Below, in pieces: positions 26,300 to 38,049 of a stretch of DNA of 64,000 nucleotides. Source of the stretch: Copromyces sp. CBS 386.78. Taxonomy: Eukaryota; Ascomycota; Sordariomycetes; Sordariales; Sordariaceae. The number at the start of each line of letters is the position of its first letter. Position 1 is the first letter of the stretch. Position numbers and translations under genes: made by a program. The stretch spans positions 22,695 through 86,694 of the forward strand of contig MU839142.1 of NCBI GenBank assembly GCA_030685235.1. The letters are read 5' to 3'. The notes beneath the pieces were generated by a model. The model searched no databases. It saw only the letters and a program-made list of their open reading frames with translations, and was not told the origin of the DNA.

Positions 26300-28370
26300 T
26301 TATAATTAGTCGACTTTAATATAAGAGGCCGTTAATTATTTAAAGGATTTAAATTGTATTAAATAGCGTCCTTATATTAAGAAAAAGTTTAAAGTCGCTT
26401 TTGCCGAATATTCTACGACGGGAGGTAAAGTTTACTATAGAGGAAGGGTATTTATCGACCCTAATAATACCGCTACTTACCTATTGTTAATCTATTGTAT
26501 TTATTCGTTACTAACGGCCGGCTATTTAAGTAAGGATAAGATATAAGTATAAATAAATGAATATTAATATTAGTTAAATATAGCGGAGGCCGTTAGGGTT
26601 TATTATAAAGGTTGCCTAGTATATTTTAAAATAAAAGTATTATAACGAGCTAAAGTAGGTTATTTCAAGCCTATACTAACGGTTTACGTACTGTAAATTA
26701 ATATATCGGTTGATTATATTTCCCCTTTGCCGGAAAGCTTTTATTTAGGCTAGAAATTCAAATATATTATTATCGTTGTAGACTATTTAATAAAAATACG
26801 TTATTATATCCCGACTGTTACTATAGAAGTGGAAGAATTGGCGGACCGTTTTATTAATTATATTTATACCCTTTATAACCTACCCGATATTATTGTTTCC
26901 AACCGCGGCACTTAATTTATATCTTTATTCTAGTTTACGATTTGTAAATGTTTAATTATTAAAAAATTATTTAATTCCGCCTTTTACTTATAGATTAACG
27001 CTTAAACGGAATGTATTAATATAGAAATAAAATAATATTTATATATTTTTATTAATTAAATATAAATGGATTAAGTACGATAATTGCTACTAGCGGAGTT
27101 CGTAGGAAATAATATAGTATTATCGATTACGAATATAACCCCCTTCTTTATTAATTACGATTTCTACCCTTATATAAATATTGAACCTATAGTTATTATA
27201 TTATTAAAAGGTTTTTCGATAATATAATAGAAGGAATATATAAAGGCTAGCGAACTATTTGCTTATTTCAAAGTTATTTAGGACTATATACGTACTTTTA
27301 CGAAGAAGGCATAAGATTAATACAAGGTTAATATTAACGAAAATCGGTCTAATATATTAAAATATTATACTAGGGATTTCGTTTTACTTAATACAATTAA
27401 TTTTAATAATAGTAGGCTATATAATAAATTATTTCTACGATAGGAAGGCCTTTTTAGAATAGATTAAGCGCGATCCTACAATATTAAACTAATTTTACCC
27501 GCTAATATAAAGTATTTGCTAATATTTTACGTCTCTATAGTAAAACTTTATTATAAAGGCTTCTTTAGTTAAGCTAATTTGTAAGGCGACGTACGAGCCA
27601 ACGAAGGCAGAATTATAGTTAAAATAGATAATTATAAAGAGGTAGCGGAATAGGAGTTTAATAAACTTTTAAACTATTTTTAATAAGGAAATAACCGTTA
27701 CTAGTTTTATATTATAAAATAGAAATATTATAACCCTATTAACGAACCCTTTAATAATATTAAAAGAATAAAGGACTTTGTTATTACGTTTTACTGTAAT
27801 TATTTAAATACCCCTATCCTACTAGCGGTTTAGAATTAGTTAGAGATTAAAGTTATACTTTAAGAACGGACTTTAAAGCGGAGGGCCCTAATACCCTAAA
27901 TACGCTATATAGTATCGCCCGTACTTTAAATATACTATATAGCGTCCTTAGCCCCGCCCCCGAAACGTTTTAGACGTATTACCGATTTAAAAGAGTAAAT
28001 TAATACCACCGTAGTAAATATCGCTACCGGCCGCAATATAGAAGTACGGGAGGCTATAGTCGAATTAGTAAGCCGGGAGTTCGAACCCCTATCCGAAGAA
28101 GATTTAAAGAAGATAGACGAATTCTTTTATAAAATATTTAGGAAATTAGCGGAAATTTAATAAGGAAAGCGGCCTTTAATAAGAAATATAGAAGTATAAT
28201 TAGAGGTTAGGACTTACTAGTAGGGAGATAACGATAACGTAGTCGCTTAATTGCAGATTGTAGGCATTTAATTACGGATCGAGGAATTAGAAGACGGGGA
28301 TTGAAGTAAGATTCTATTATTTTATATATATATTTTAAATAAATCGTTTGAAGTTTTGTAAGCTTATTTT
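26300..28370 (+). pseudogene. Element C integrase and tail (broken)
   Basis: Integrase core on the plus strand: VDYISPLPESF near 26,710, VVDYLIKIRYYIPTVTIEVEELADRFI near 26,785-26,865 in pieces, LPDIIVSNRGT near 26,880 (from SDRGTQF), and a TECINIEIK segment near 27,010 (from TERIN). A basic tail runs to the 3' LTR. The catalytic Asp of SDRG is now Asn. Confidence 0.86.
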
Positions 28371-28382
28371 GTAGGGAAGTAG

Positions 28383-28624
28383 TATTATAGGATTATTTGT
28401 AATAGTACTACTAGGTACTACGTATACGATTAAGCATAGCCAATTATTCCTATTGGCTATTAGCTAATAGGATTGTACGTATATACTAGTGGGCCTCGGT
28501 CTTGGATCTAGGGTACGGTATAGCCTACCTTATATTTAGACCGCACTCCTCCCTCCTCCTTCTTTCCTTCCTCGTATAATTACGTATATCTAACTATACC
28601 CCTAACGGTGTTATCCCCGTGATA
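28383..28624 (+). repeat. Element C 3' LTR
   Basis: This 242-bp LTR is the partner of 21267-21508. The end TTATCCCCGTGATA is well kept, and TSD TTACT follows. Confidence 0.95.
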
Positions 28625-29629
28625 TTACTAAAATCTATTAAAATATTAAATTCTAAAGGATTAATATCCAGTCCTTATAGAGGGACCTATACATAGTAAT
28701 ATTCAATTATTAAAACTATTACCTCGTTAGAATTTAATAGAATATTAGATTCTAAAGGATCGACTACCGCTTTATTAGAATTTAAAAAATTCTAGAATTT
28801 AAATTACCACCCTAGGACTATTAATAGGAGTATTAATAGGATTACTAGTAAAATAAATTATTATTATTAAAGTTTAAAAGAATTTTAGAATTTAGAATAT
28901 TACTTCGAAATTACCGATAAGAATATCAATAGAATTACTGGTAGGGTAGATTACTATTACTAAAATTTAGAATTATTACTAAAGGCCGATTCTAATTCCG
29001 TACCGCTCCTATATTAATAAGAATATTAATAAGACTACCGGTAGGGTAAATTACTATTACTTCGCTAAAATATATTAGGGCTATTACGGTTTTAAAATTA
29101 TTTCCCTTATAACGGACCGGAGCGTAGCGATATTTAAATATTAAAATTATTATTAGAGAACGATTTTATTTCTACCCCGCCCCCCTATTACGAACCCTAT
29201 AAATCTTCCGTGCCGCCGCCTTATTACAAGCCTTACGAAAGCCGCCCTAGAGGTAAAACTTATAATTTTTATAAATTTTATAAGGCTAACGAGAATTTTT
29301 ATTTAAAATAGGGGGTATAGCCGTATTACCGTAACCTCCTTTTATATTATTTTAAACTTCCTATTAAAGGGTTTATTAAAAATACAGCCTTACTAAACTA
29401 TAATATACTAAAATTAGTAGTAGAACCTTTTATACCTATACTACCTTATAGAAAAGTAAAAAGCGTAAAGAATTCCTTCGTTACTATTTATTTAGTTACA
29501 AAGCGTTTTAGAATAATCGAAAAATAAATTAACGCTTAAAATATATATAGTATTAATATTGCCGCCTTTAATTTCCTATATAAAACGTACAATTTATAAC
29601 CCTATTTTACGAATTATACGGAGATTTAC
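28625..29629 (+). pseudogene. Element A protease-to-RT linker segment
   Basis: This is the continuation of element A between nested elements C and B. It contains two approximate copies of a TTCTAAAGGAT-containing repeat (28,660-28,770) and a Pro/Tyr-rich stretch (29,160-29,330). The last 60 bases read into the start of the reverse transcriptase region, which continues at 48,606 beyond element B. The equivalent linker in element E is at 5.9-6.4 kb. Confidence 0.6.
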
Positions 29630-30194
29630 TAATCTAGAGTGGAAAACACTATATAGGAAGAGAGACTAATTCCCTACTATAGAAAAACTAACTCAACTGA
29701 CGTAAAGATCATAAGAATCAACACCTCAAAGAGGAGAGCAGATTTGCCGTAAAATAAATCCTATTTGTAAAATGAAAACGAAGAAATCTTCACATACTAA
29801 CTATCGACTACCTAAAAGAAATTAGAGCTAATACTAAAGTATTGTACTTTAATAGATCTTCCGAGAGAGGTTGAAGGAATAAATTTAAAGGTTAATCTTC
29901 TTAAGAAGAGATTACGAAGTAAAGGAAAAATAAATTTAATACGGGAAAACGAATCTAAGATTAAAACTCGAATACATTCTTCTAAAAAGGAGTATTATTT
30001 AATCTAAACTACTAATTTCTCTTCCCAAATCTTAAAGGAAATTCTTTCTCCTTTTATTTTTAAAGTTTAAATTTATAATTAATAGTACTTAATTAGGTAG
30101 CTAATCTACTCCTACTTATAATAAATTACCTTACTCCTTTAATAACCCTATAGTCTTTAATTAAAGAAAAAACGTAAAAGAATTCCCTAAATTA
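29630..30194 (-). repeat. Element B 3' LTR
   Basis: This 565-bp LTR is the partner of 48041-48605. Its left half is nearly free of RIP (CAACTGACGTAAAGATCATAAG), while its right half is heavily mutated. Next to it, on the minus strand, a purine-rich AAAAGGAAATT could be the polypurine tract, which fits the minus orientation. Confidence 0.92.
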
Positions 30195-31527
30195 AATTTC
30201 CTTTTAAATCTATAATAAATCCTCCTTATAAATTTAAAAAAAAAAAAAAAAAAAATAGGATAAACGCTATAAATTTATTATAAAAATAGCGGATCTAATA
30301 TTAATTTCCCTTTATTTCTACCAATTTCCTCTCCTACGCTTCTATTTAATTAACCTTTTCTTTTCCTCTAATTACGCTTTATACTTTCGGGTCTTCGCCG
30401 CTATACGCTCTTAAGTTTAGATTATCTCGATTTTACTTAAATATTAATATATAGTCGTTCTTAAAGCTTTAAAATTAAATTATTCGGGAGCGAAAATATT
30501 TGAACGCTATTTAATATTAAAGGAAAAAAAGTATTTGTATTTTAATTTATACTTTTCCTTTTCAATTTAATTTACTACGTAAAAATTTCTATCCTCCTTT
30601 ATTTTTATTAAAAATATAAAATAATTAGCGAATATCTTTTTAATTATAATAAGTTAAATATTTTTTTTTAATACTTATTTGCGGTTTACCTTATTTTTTT
30701 TTATTTAAAAGGTAGCGAAGGGATTAATTATATTTGGGAATTAAATAGGTTAAAATATATTTTAACGCAATAAGGAGATTTATATACTTAATAAATTCTA
30801 AATAAGAACCTCTTATAAACTATAAATTAGCCTTCTCTTAATTAATTATTATCGTACGGGCTTCTACTATAGTTCGGTCTAATTAGGGAGATTATATAAA
30901 GTTTTTAAATCCTTTATTTCTTCGAAGTGAATTATTCTATTAATTATTATTATATAATTATTAAAGTATTTTAATTTACTTTAATACTTCGGCTCGTCTT
31001 TAAATTTAAAGAAGTAATAATTTTAAATATAGCGATAAAATTATTATTTTATATTTAATATTATACGATTTCTTTTCTATTATTTAATTTATAAAGTATT
31101 ATAAATAATTCTTATTTATTATCGGACTATTATTTTCTCGACCTATTCCTTATCCTTAATTTAACTATATATTTTCTAATAATTGCCCTCTTCCTATAAA
31201 CGAAAATATTTATTGGGGCGTACGGAATAATTAATCTTTATCCCCTTGCGATTAATTTTAATAAAAGAAATACGGGTAATTTTAAATATTTAAAGACTGT
31301 AAATCTATTAGTAGCGCTATAACGGAAAAGATTTGTTAATTTACTATATTTACTTTAGGATCTCTAGTAAGTAATTTCCTATTTTATTTATATATATATA
31401 ATTATTTATTATATACTGGAAGTAAATATTCTTTATAATTTCCTTTCGGCTTCTATTGTAAATATTATTATAATAGTACTATTTGAATTCTCTTTAATTA
31501 AAGATTACCGAAGCGGGAAACCCTAAG
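30195..31527. other. Unassigned RIP-mutated DNA inside element B
   Basis: AT-rich and TpA-rich sequence between the 3' LTR of B and the hairpin island. It holds a run of 20 adenines at 30,236-30,255. I found no domain motif on either strand. On the minus strand near 30,330-30,450 there is a Lys/Arg/Glu-rich stretch, but nothing diagnostic. Confidence 0.5.
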
Positions 31528-32076
31528 TCTAAACATTGGTTGTCTATTAGACAACCAATGTTTAGAAAATAGTAATTGCTTTCCAGACATTGATTGTCTC
31601 CCAAGCCCCTAAAAGGCAAAAGTATAGGGTATTACCTCTTATACCTTAGTGGTCCTTCAAGAGCGTTAGGACCACTAAGGTAAAGCCGGCCGTTGAGCTT
31701 GAAAGTCGGAATTTCTAAGGCACCTAGGTTAGTTCCGATTGGAACGATACAGGTAGTCGGAATGGCTTCAAAAAATTGGGCACGAACAGGAATCGAATGG
31801 AAGATGTCACGATGAAGCACTGCTTCAATAACCACTTGGCTACTAAGCCATTTAGTTATTTCTGGAAGGAAGGTTGATTATTTCTGTTGATGAATGGGAA
31901 GAACAATATTTAAGGAGGAAGGTAGGAGTTGGACTTTGAGAAATTTCGGATTTCGGACCCAACCCATCTCCAAATATAAGGCCACTATAGTACAGCGCTT
32001 ACCCCCTATATAAAAGATGCGTTGGTTTCCAGACATTAATTGTCTTTATTGTCCAACAACCACAATCAATGTCTAG
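31528..32076. mobile_element. RIP-poor hairpin-rich island, candidate small MITE
   Basis: About 550 bp with normal CA and TG frequency inside a RIP-saturated area. The ends are inverted: TCTAAACATTGGTTGT at 31,528 and ACAATCAATGTCTAGA ending at 32,076 match with two transitions. Internal copies of the same word occur at 31,549-31,566 (inverted, forming a 39-base palindrome with the left end), 31,583-31,599 and 32,029-32,045. A separate perfect 15-bp stem with an 11-base loop lies at 31,642-31,682. No clear target duplication was seen, so the exact ends are uncertain. Confidence 0.6.
31765..31845 (-). other. tRNA-like RNA polymerase III box pair (possible SINE head)
   Basis: The minus strand reads TAGCCAAGTGGTTA near 31,843-31,830, matching the A-box consensus TRGYNNARNNGG. 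TTCGATTCC lies about 40 bases further, matching a B-box core. A TGAAG/CTTCA stem sits between them. The acceptor and T stems do not pair properly, so this is not a working tRNA gene. It could be the tRNA-derived head of a SINE or chance similarity. Confidence 0.35.
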
Positions 32077-34069
32077 AAACAGATTTTCCTACTATGGTAT
32101 TAAATTAAAATAAAATTTGTAAATAATAGGAATATATTATTACTTTATCCTTCGGAAATTCTAATATAATTATATAGAGGAGGTTGGTAATTAATTTTTA
32201 ATAATAATCGGCTATATTTTTAATAGGATATAAATTATATCCCTAAAATCCTTTAAAAATTAAAATAGGGCCGCAATAATTAATATACCCTTAATTTAAT
32301 TCTTTATATTATATATATACTATAAATTAACGAACCTTACTATAATAGACTCTTAATTTATTAAAGGGGTATTTTCCTTCGTATTATAACTGCGAGGGGC
32401 TTCGGGCGGATTTTTACTAATTACGTACTAATAGGATATTTTATTTTATAGTAATATAGTAACGCTAAAGATAGTAGAATTTTTCGTATTAATTTTATTA
32501 TTTTTAAGAAAGTAGACGAATTTCTAATTAATATTTAAATAATATTCTTTAGGCGGTTAATTTTCTACGTAAAGGGGGTAAACTTCTTTAAACTTAGGCT
32601 TTTAGGCTAGCTAATTCTAAATCTTTTAATTTTAATATATAAAGGCTTCGTAGACAGCGTAGTAAATATTCTTAAAAAAATTTAAATATAAGGTAAATAG
32701 GAGTAAAGGACCCTTTAGGATAAGGGTAGTAAGCGAAAAGATAACGGGTAAAGAAAATATTATAGTAGGTTTATTAATAAAAAAAAATCTTTAATAATTA
32801 AATTAGGAGGGGTAGAAAAATACTTAGGGATTTAATATAAATAAATTATTAAACGTAGAAATTTAGAAGAGGAAATTTAGTAAAAGAAAGCCGTTTTTTT
32901 ATAAATAATTAATAAGTTTTAAAATTTAATCTCCTCCTTTCCTTAGGGGCTACAATCTCCCATATAAATATTTTCCTTTCTAAATACTTATTACGTACTA
33001 TATTTCATCCTTAAATAAAATAAAGGAGATAAAGAAAAGATTTTCCTAAAAGGGTTTAAAAAAAAGAAGGTACTTAAGTAGAATTCTAAAATTAGAGCCA
33101 TTTATTAAAGTATTTCCTAGCGTAAAATTAGTAGAAGAATACTTTTAATTTTATTTATTAATTTAGATTAATACCTACTTATATTTTAAATTATTAAACT
33201 TTTTTACAGAAGGTATAGGGTAATAATCTTTCGTCTAATATTTTTTCTTTCCGCTTTATTATCCTTTTTATAATTAGGGGGAAATTAAGTAATTAAAACG
33301 GGAGAATTTTATATTTAATTATTTATTTAATAGTACCCCTTTATTAGGTAATAACTATAAATAGTATTTCGTAAAGGGAATTCCTTTTCTTTTTCTTCCT
33401 TTATTCGCGGATTTAAATCGCTTCTTTAGCTATAATAATAGTATAAACTACAAATTACTCCTTCTATTTTAATACCCTTTCTTCCTTTATTACCTTAACT
33501 AATTATTAAAATCCTTAGGTATATAATTAAACCGATCTTTAATTTCCTCCTAATTAATATACGTTAATTAAATATAAAAAGATCTTCAATTCCTACTTCT
33601 TTCTTAATTTTTTTTATAATTTATATTATTATTATTATCTTACTTAAATCCTTTTTTATATTAATACTATATCTTTATCTTCGACTTCTTTTTCGCTTTT
33701 TATAATTAATTTTATTTAGGCTATAATTCGTATTAATTTTCCACTTCTTTCTACCTTTAATATAATTTTATAGCTTTATTAAAATATTAAAGAATTATAA
33801 ATAAATATTTATAACCGCTTAATTATATTTAAAAATTCGATTCCCGTTCTTTAATTTCCTTTAAAAATAATAAATTAGGCTCACTATACGAATAAACATC
33901 CTAATAATAAATAATAAATCCTCTCTAAAATCTATATCGATTTTAACCGTTATCCGTTTATCCTTATAAATAACCTTTAGAATACTCCGTACGCTGTAAT
34001 TTATTTTACTTTCACGAAATATATAAAGATTTATACCCTTTACATACTATAAATTATAAGCCTACTCTA
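32077..34069. other. Unassigned RIP-mutated DNA inside element B
   Basis: About 2 kb of AT-rich, TpA-rich sequence between the hairpin island and the first MULE derivative. I read it in several frames on both strands without finding a transposon or host domain. It forms part of the unexplained 3' cargo of element B. Confidence 0.5.
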
Positions 34070-34077
34070 TTTATAAT

Positions 34078-34909
34078 AAGAAAGTCTTTTCGGACAGTCG
34101 AAAATGTCTTCCCACACAGTCGCCCCACCTTTCCCGCGCGCCAAGGCACGCTAATACACCCCAAAAATTTTTGAACCAATCAGATCGCTCGCATCCATTC
34201 CAAGTCTCCACGCTCTTATTCTTAGCGTCAGCAAACCGTACCGCGCCCGTCAAGCCCCCAAATTACAGCCCATTACACATCCTACCCCTACACACGTATT
34301 GTTAACAGTTGTGACAATCGCTGACAGCCGTGACAGCCGTAACAGCCATAACAATCGCTGACAGTCAATCGCTAACAGCCATAATAGTTATTAATAGCTA
34401 TAATAATCGCTAACAGTTGTGACAGCCGTGCGATGTGCGACCGTGACAGCCGTGACAGCCGTAACAGCCGTGACAGCCGTAACAGCCGTAATAGCCGTAA
34501 TAGCCGTAACAGCTATGACAATCACTGATAGCGAATCGCTAACAGTTGTAACAGTTACTGACAGCTGTGACAATCGCTGACAGCCGTAATAGCCGTAACA
34601 GCCGTAATAGCCGTAATAGCTATAATAATCGCTAATAGCTAATCGCTAACAGTTGTAATAGTTATTGACAGCTATAATAATCACTAACAGCCGGGCTGGA
34701 CACGTGACATTCTATAAAAGAATGTGCCTAGATTTCTGGTGTGAAATCTATAAAAGAATACCGCTGCCAAGCTAAGTGTGGAGACTCAAATGGATGCGAG
34801 CGATCTAATTAGCTCAAAAATTTTAGGGTGCATTAGCGTGCGGGAAGGGTGTAAGTGGGTGGGGCGACTGTGTGGGAAGACATTTTCGACTGTCCGAAAA
34901 GACTTTCTC
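34078..34909 (+). mobile_element. Non-autonomous MULE derivative 1 (MITE)
   Basis: This 832-bp element has long terminal inverted repeats. The left end, (A/G)AGAAAGTCTTTTCGGACAG, mirrors the right end CTGTCCGAAAAGACTTTCTC, and the match continues inward about 130 bp with small gaps. An 8-bp TSD, TTTATAAT, lies at 34070-34077 and 34910-34917. Subterminal sequence matches the deleted MULE at 39,986-42,186 in the same orientation, so it is a coding-free relative. RIP is light: CA and TG are common. Open frames inside it are not genes. Confidence 0.92.
34305..34690 (+). repeat. Degenerate ACAGCCGTR minisatellite in MULE derivative 1
   Basis: Dozens of short units of the type ACAGCCGTGACAGCCGTAACAG alternate with AATCGCTGACAG. 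On the minus strand they spell a meaningless TAV repeat. A reverse-oriented, shorter version lies at 35,629-35,730 in derivative 2. Confidence 0.85.
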
Positions 34910-34917
34910 TTTATAAT

Positions 34918-35316
34918 AGAAGTTACTTAAAAATATCGTTCTTCTTTCGTAATTTATTAGGAATTTTAATATATTTATCGAATATTAGGGGATTATTTTA
35001 AAGGCGGCGGAAAACATCTTCGGCGAAAAAAATTTTTATAACCCGATTTTTATCGAAAAGAAGGGTAACTAGCCTTAAAAGTACTATAATTCTTTATTAA
35101 ACTCTAAAAAGGAATATATCTTAATATTAATAATTTAAATATTTAAATAAAAGTAAATAATTAAATCGGGTATTAATTTCTACTTCTTTTACTAACTATA
35201 TTATTCTTTTAGGAACCGAATTACTTATACTTACTATATTACCCGTCTTTAGAAGACTTTTACATTAATTTATATTAATAAATAATAGTAGGAGACTCCG
35301 CTTATATAAATTCCTT
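34918..35316. other. Element B DNA between the two MULE derivatives
   Basis: About 400 bp of RIP-mutated sequence without recognised features. It separates the two non-autonomous MULE copies. Confidence 0.5.
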
Positions 35317-35324
35317 TTATTAAA

Positions 35325-35927
35325 GAGAAAGTCTTTTCGGACAGTCGAAAATGTCTTCCCACACAGTCGCCCCACCCTTCCCGCGCGCCAAGACACGCTA
35401 ATCCACTCTAAAAAATTTTGAACTAATCAGATCGCTCGCATCCATTTGAGTCTCCACACTCAGCTTGGCAGCCGTGTTCTTTCATAAATTTCACACCAGA
35501 AATCTAGGCATTACATTCTTTTATAGAATATTACGTACCCAACTCAAATGTGCGCCCAGATCTGCACCTAGATTGGCCACTTTACAACGCACTTTACAGG
35601 GCACTTAGCGGCACGGTCGCACATCGCACAGCTGTCACGGCTGTTAGCGATTGTCACAGCTGTCAGTAACTATTACGGCTATTAGCGATTATTACAACTG
35701 TTAGCGATTGTCACAGCTGTCAGCGATACGTGTGCAGGGGTAGGATGTGTAATGGGCTGTAATCTACGGTTTGTTAATGCTAAAAATAGGAGCGTGGAGA
35801 CTCAGAATGGATACGAGCGATCTAATTGGTTTAAAAATTTTTGGGGTGGATTAGCGTGCCTTGGCGCGCGGGAAGGGTGGGGCGACTATGTAGGAAGACA
35901 TTTTCGACTGTCCGAAAAGACTTTCTC
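35325..35927 (-). mobile_element. Non-autonomous MULE derivative 2 (MITE)
   Basis: This 603-bp element starts GAGAAAGTCTTTTCGGACAG and ends with the exact mirror CTGTCCGAAAAGACTTTCTC. An 8-bp TSD, TTATTAAA, lies at 35317-35324 and 35928-35935. Its internal blocks are the reverse complement of those in derivative 1 and in the MULE at 39,986, so it is inserted in the opposite orientation. It retains CACTTTACAACGCACTTTACA subterminal repeats at about 35,577-35,607. RIP is light. Confidence 0.93.
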
Positions 35928-35935
35928 TTATTAAA

Positions 35936-38000
35936 TATATTTCTATAGGTCGGAATATAAAGGGGGGGATTTATACCAATTACTATTAATATACTAAAAA
36001 GGCTATCAATTATATTACTTCTTAAAAATTCTTTAAAACCCTTAAAACTTTTAATTAGTATTATAGGGATTTTTATAATAGAGAATATAATTTCTTATTT
36101 GAGAATAGGAGCGGAAGTTCTCTAATATTAATTAAAAGTTTCGTTCCTTCTTAATAGTCTTATTATTTTAATCCTATTTCTTAAGATCCCGTATAATAGC
36201 TTAAATATATTTAATATAAAGTAGAGGTTTTAGGGTTAAAGGGGAAGGGTTTAAATATTAAGGGTATTAAAATTAATAATAAATTCGGGAGTATAAAACT
36301 ATTTTATTTATTTGCGCTAATTAAAGAAGAGGTTATCCCTAGCGAAAATAAGGATAATTAACTAATTGGGAAGCGTCTTCGTTCCTCTCGTAATATTTAA
36401 TTTAGAATAAGGGGTTATTAATCGTTTTTAAGGAGGAAGAGATTTTATAAAAAAAATTCGGGGCGGAATAATTCTATTGGTATTTTTCGGGGGGGAATAA
36501 GAAAAAGTAGTAGTAATTTAGTAAATAGAATATAATATTATATAATATATTCTTTAATATACTTCCCTTAATATAAATCTCTACGTAATAATAATATTCC
36601 TTATTTCGTAATATATCTTCCCTTCGAAAGCGGCTAAAGCCTAGAATACCGCTTTTGTATAAAAATAAAAAACTTTAGTAATAGAAATAGTAAAAAGTAT
36701 AGAAAAAAGTAGATAGAAGTAAAAATAATAAGAATAGAGAGTAATAAAATATAAATGTATTTGAAGAGTGGGAATAAAATTACTATCCTTCGCGGGTATT
36801 GCGCTCTAAGGGTGGAAATTTCTTTTTAGACGCTTAGTCGGAATTATTGAAGCGCCGGGAAGTAATTTATAGTAAATTAATTATTAGAGGGTATTATTCG
36901 TTTAAATAGCCTTATTGGTATTTTATCGGTTTAACGCTTAATTTTACATATATAGATTATTAATAATAGAATAGTCGAAAGTAGTCTTATATAGTTTCGT
37001 TATTTCTCTTTTCGGGAAAAGTAAAAATTAGAAGTCGGCCCTTAGTAATTTATATTTAATTAAACGGCCCTAGATTTTAGTAATTTCGGATAATATAGAA
37101 AGCTAAGAAGGCAAATCGCATCGTTTCCTTTACTAAGTATCAATATTCTATTATATTATTTTAATAGTTAATAATAATTTGAAATAGCCTAGAAGCGTCG
37201 TTTTCTTTAGGAGAAGTAGTAAGAAATTAGGTATTTCTTTTCCTTTAGTTTAAAACCTCCTAGTAGGGTAGTTAGTAATAAATTATTCAATTAAGAAAGT
37301 AAAATCTTTTAATATTTAAATAGTCTTCCTAAACCTAAAAATTAAATAACCTTTCTAATAACTTTAAATAGCCCTTAATAGTAATTCCTAGCTTTAATAA
37401 CTTAAATTACCTTCGTAGGTAGCGAGGTTTATATTATACTTAATTAAAGAATATAAAGAAGTATCTATTAAGCTAAAGTGTTAGTAGTACAGATAAAATA
37501 GCTTTAGAGGCAGTTTCTAGGCGGTAGAAATAGTTAACGAAAAAAACAAATCTTTCTTAAGAAGAATCTTCCCTTAGAAGGGTAGCCCAAATAGATCTCC
37601 TCCCTTCTAGAGCCTTATAAAAGCTAAAAATAATAATTATATTTAAATAATACGCTAATTTCTTAATCGTATATTCTAGACCTACTCTTACTTAAATTTG
37701 TAATTCCCTAAAGGCCTTTAGTATATTAGGACTAGAAAATAAGTTGGAATTATTTATATTATAGAATTAGCGGGGACTTCCCTTTATTCGAATTTTTAAA
37801 CGAAAAAAACAAAATAAATAGATAAAAAAATATAAATTCGGATTAAAATAATAAGGGGAAGAGATAAAAGGATATATTTTTAACGCGTAAGGATAGGGAG
37901 GAAATCGGGGAGGGAAAAGGCAGAGAATAAAAAGAAAAAAGAAAAAAGAATAGAAAAATATTGGATTAAAAATTTCGGTCGGGGTACGGATCTCTTTATT
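35936..38000. other. Unassigned RIP-mutated DNA inside element B
   Basis: About 2 kb downstream (minus sense) of the integrase of B. It includes a purine-rich plus-strand run at 37,800-37,980. No coding domain was recognised on either strand. With 30,195-31,527 and 32,077-34,069 it makes up the extra DNA that makes B oversized. Confidence 0.5.
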
Positions 38001-38049
38001 ATTTATAGCGTTTTATAGGATTAAATTTAGTATCGTATTCGGAATCCGT

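Larger units (their letters stand above)
21267..28624 (+). mobile_element. Element C: RIP-mutated Gypsy LTR retrotransposon nested in A
   Basis: Two 242-bp LTRs (21267-21508 and 28383-28624) begin TATTA(C/T)A and end TATCCC(C/T)GT(G/A)ATA. A perfect TSD, TTACT, lies at 21262-21266 and 28625-28629. The 7,358-bp element has gag, protease, reverse transcriptase, RNase H and integrase on the plus strand, with readable motifs in each. It lies between the protease and reverse transcriptase of element A, in the same orientation. Confidence 0.95.

Noticed and set aside
31632..31835. Minus-strand open frame in the hairpin island
   Set aside because: It covers the hairpin and tRNA-like part of a presumed MITE and encodes no recognisable protein.
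34071..35934. Short open frames at 34,071-34,253, 34,391-34,573 and 35,752-35,934
   Set aside because: They lie in MULE inverted repeats and a minisatellite. The two similar proteins simply reflect the same terminal repeat.
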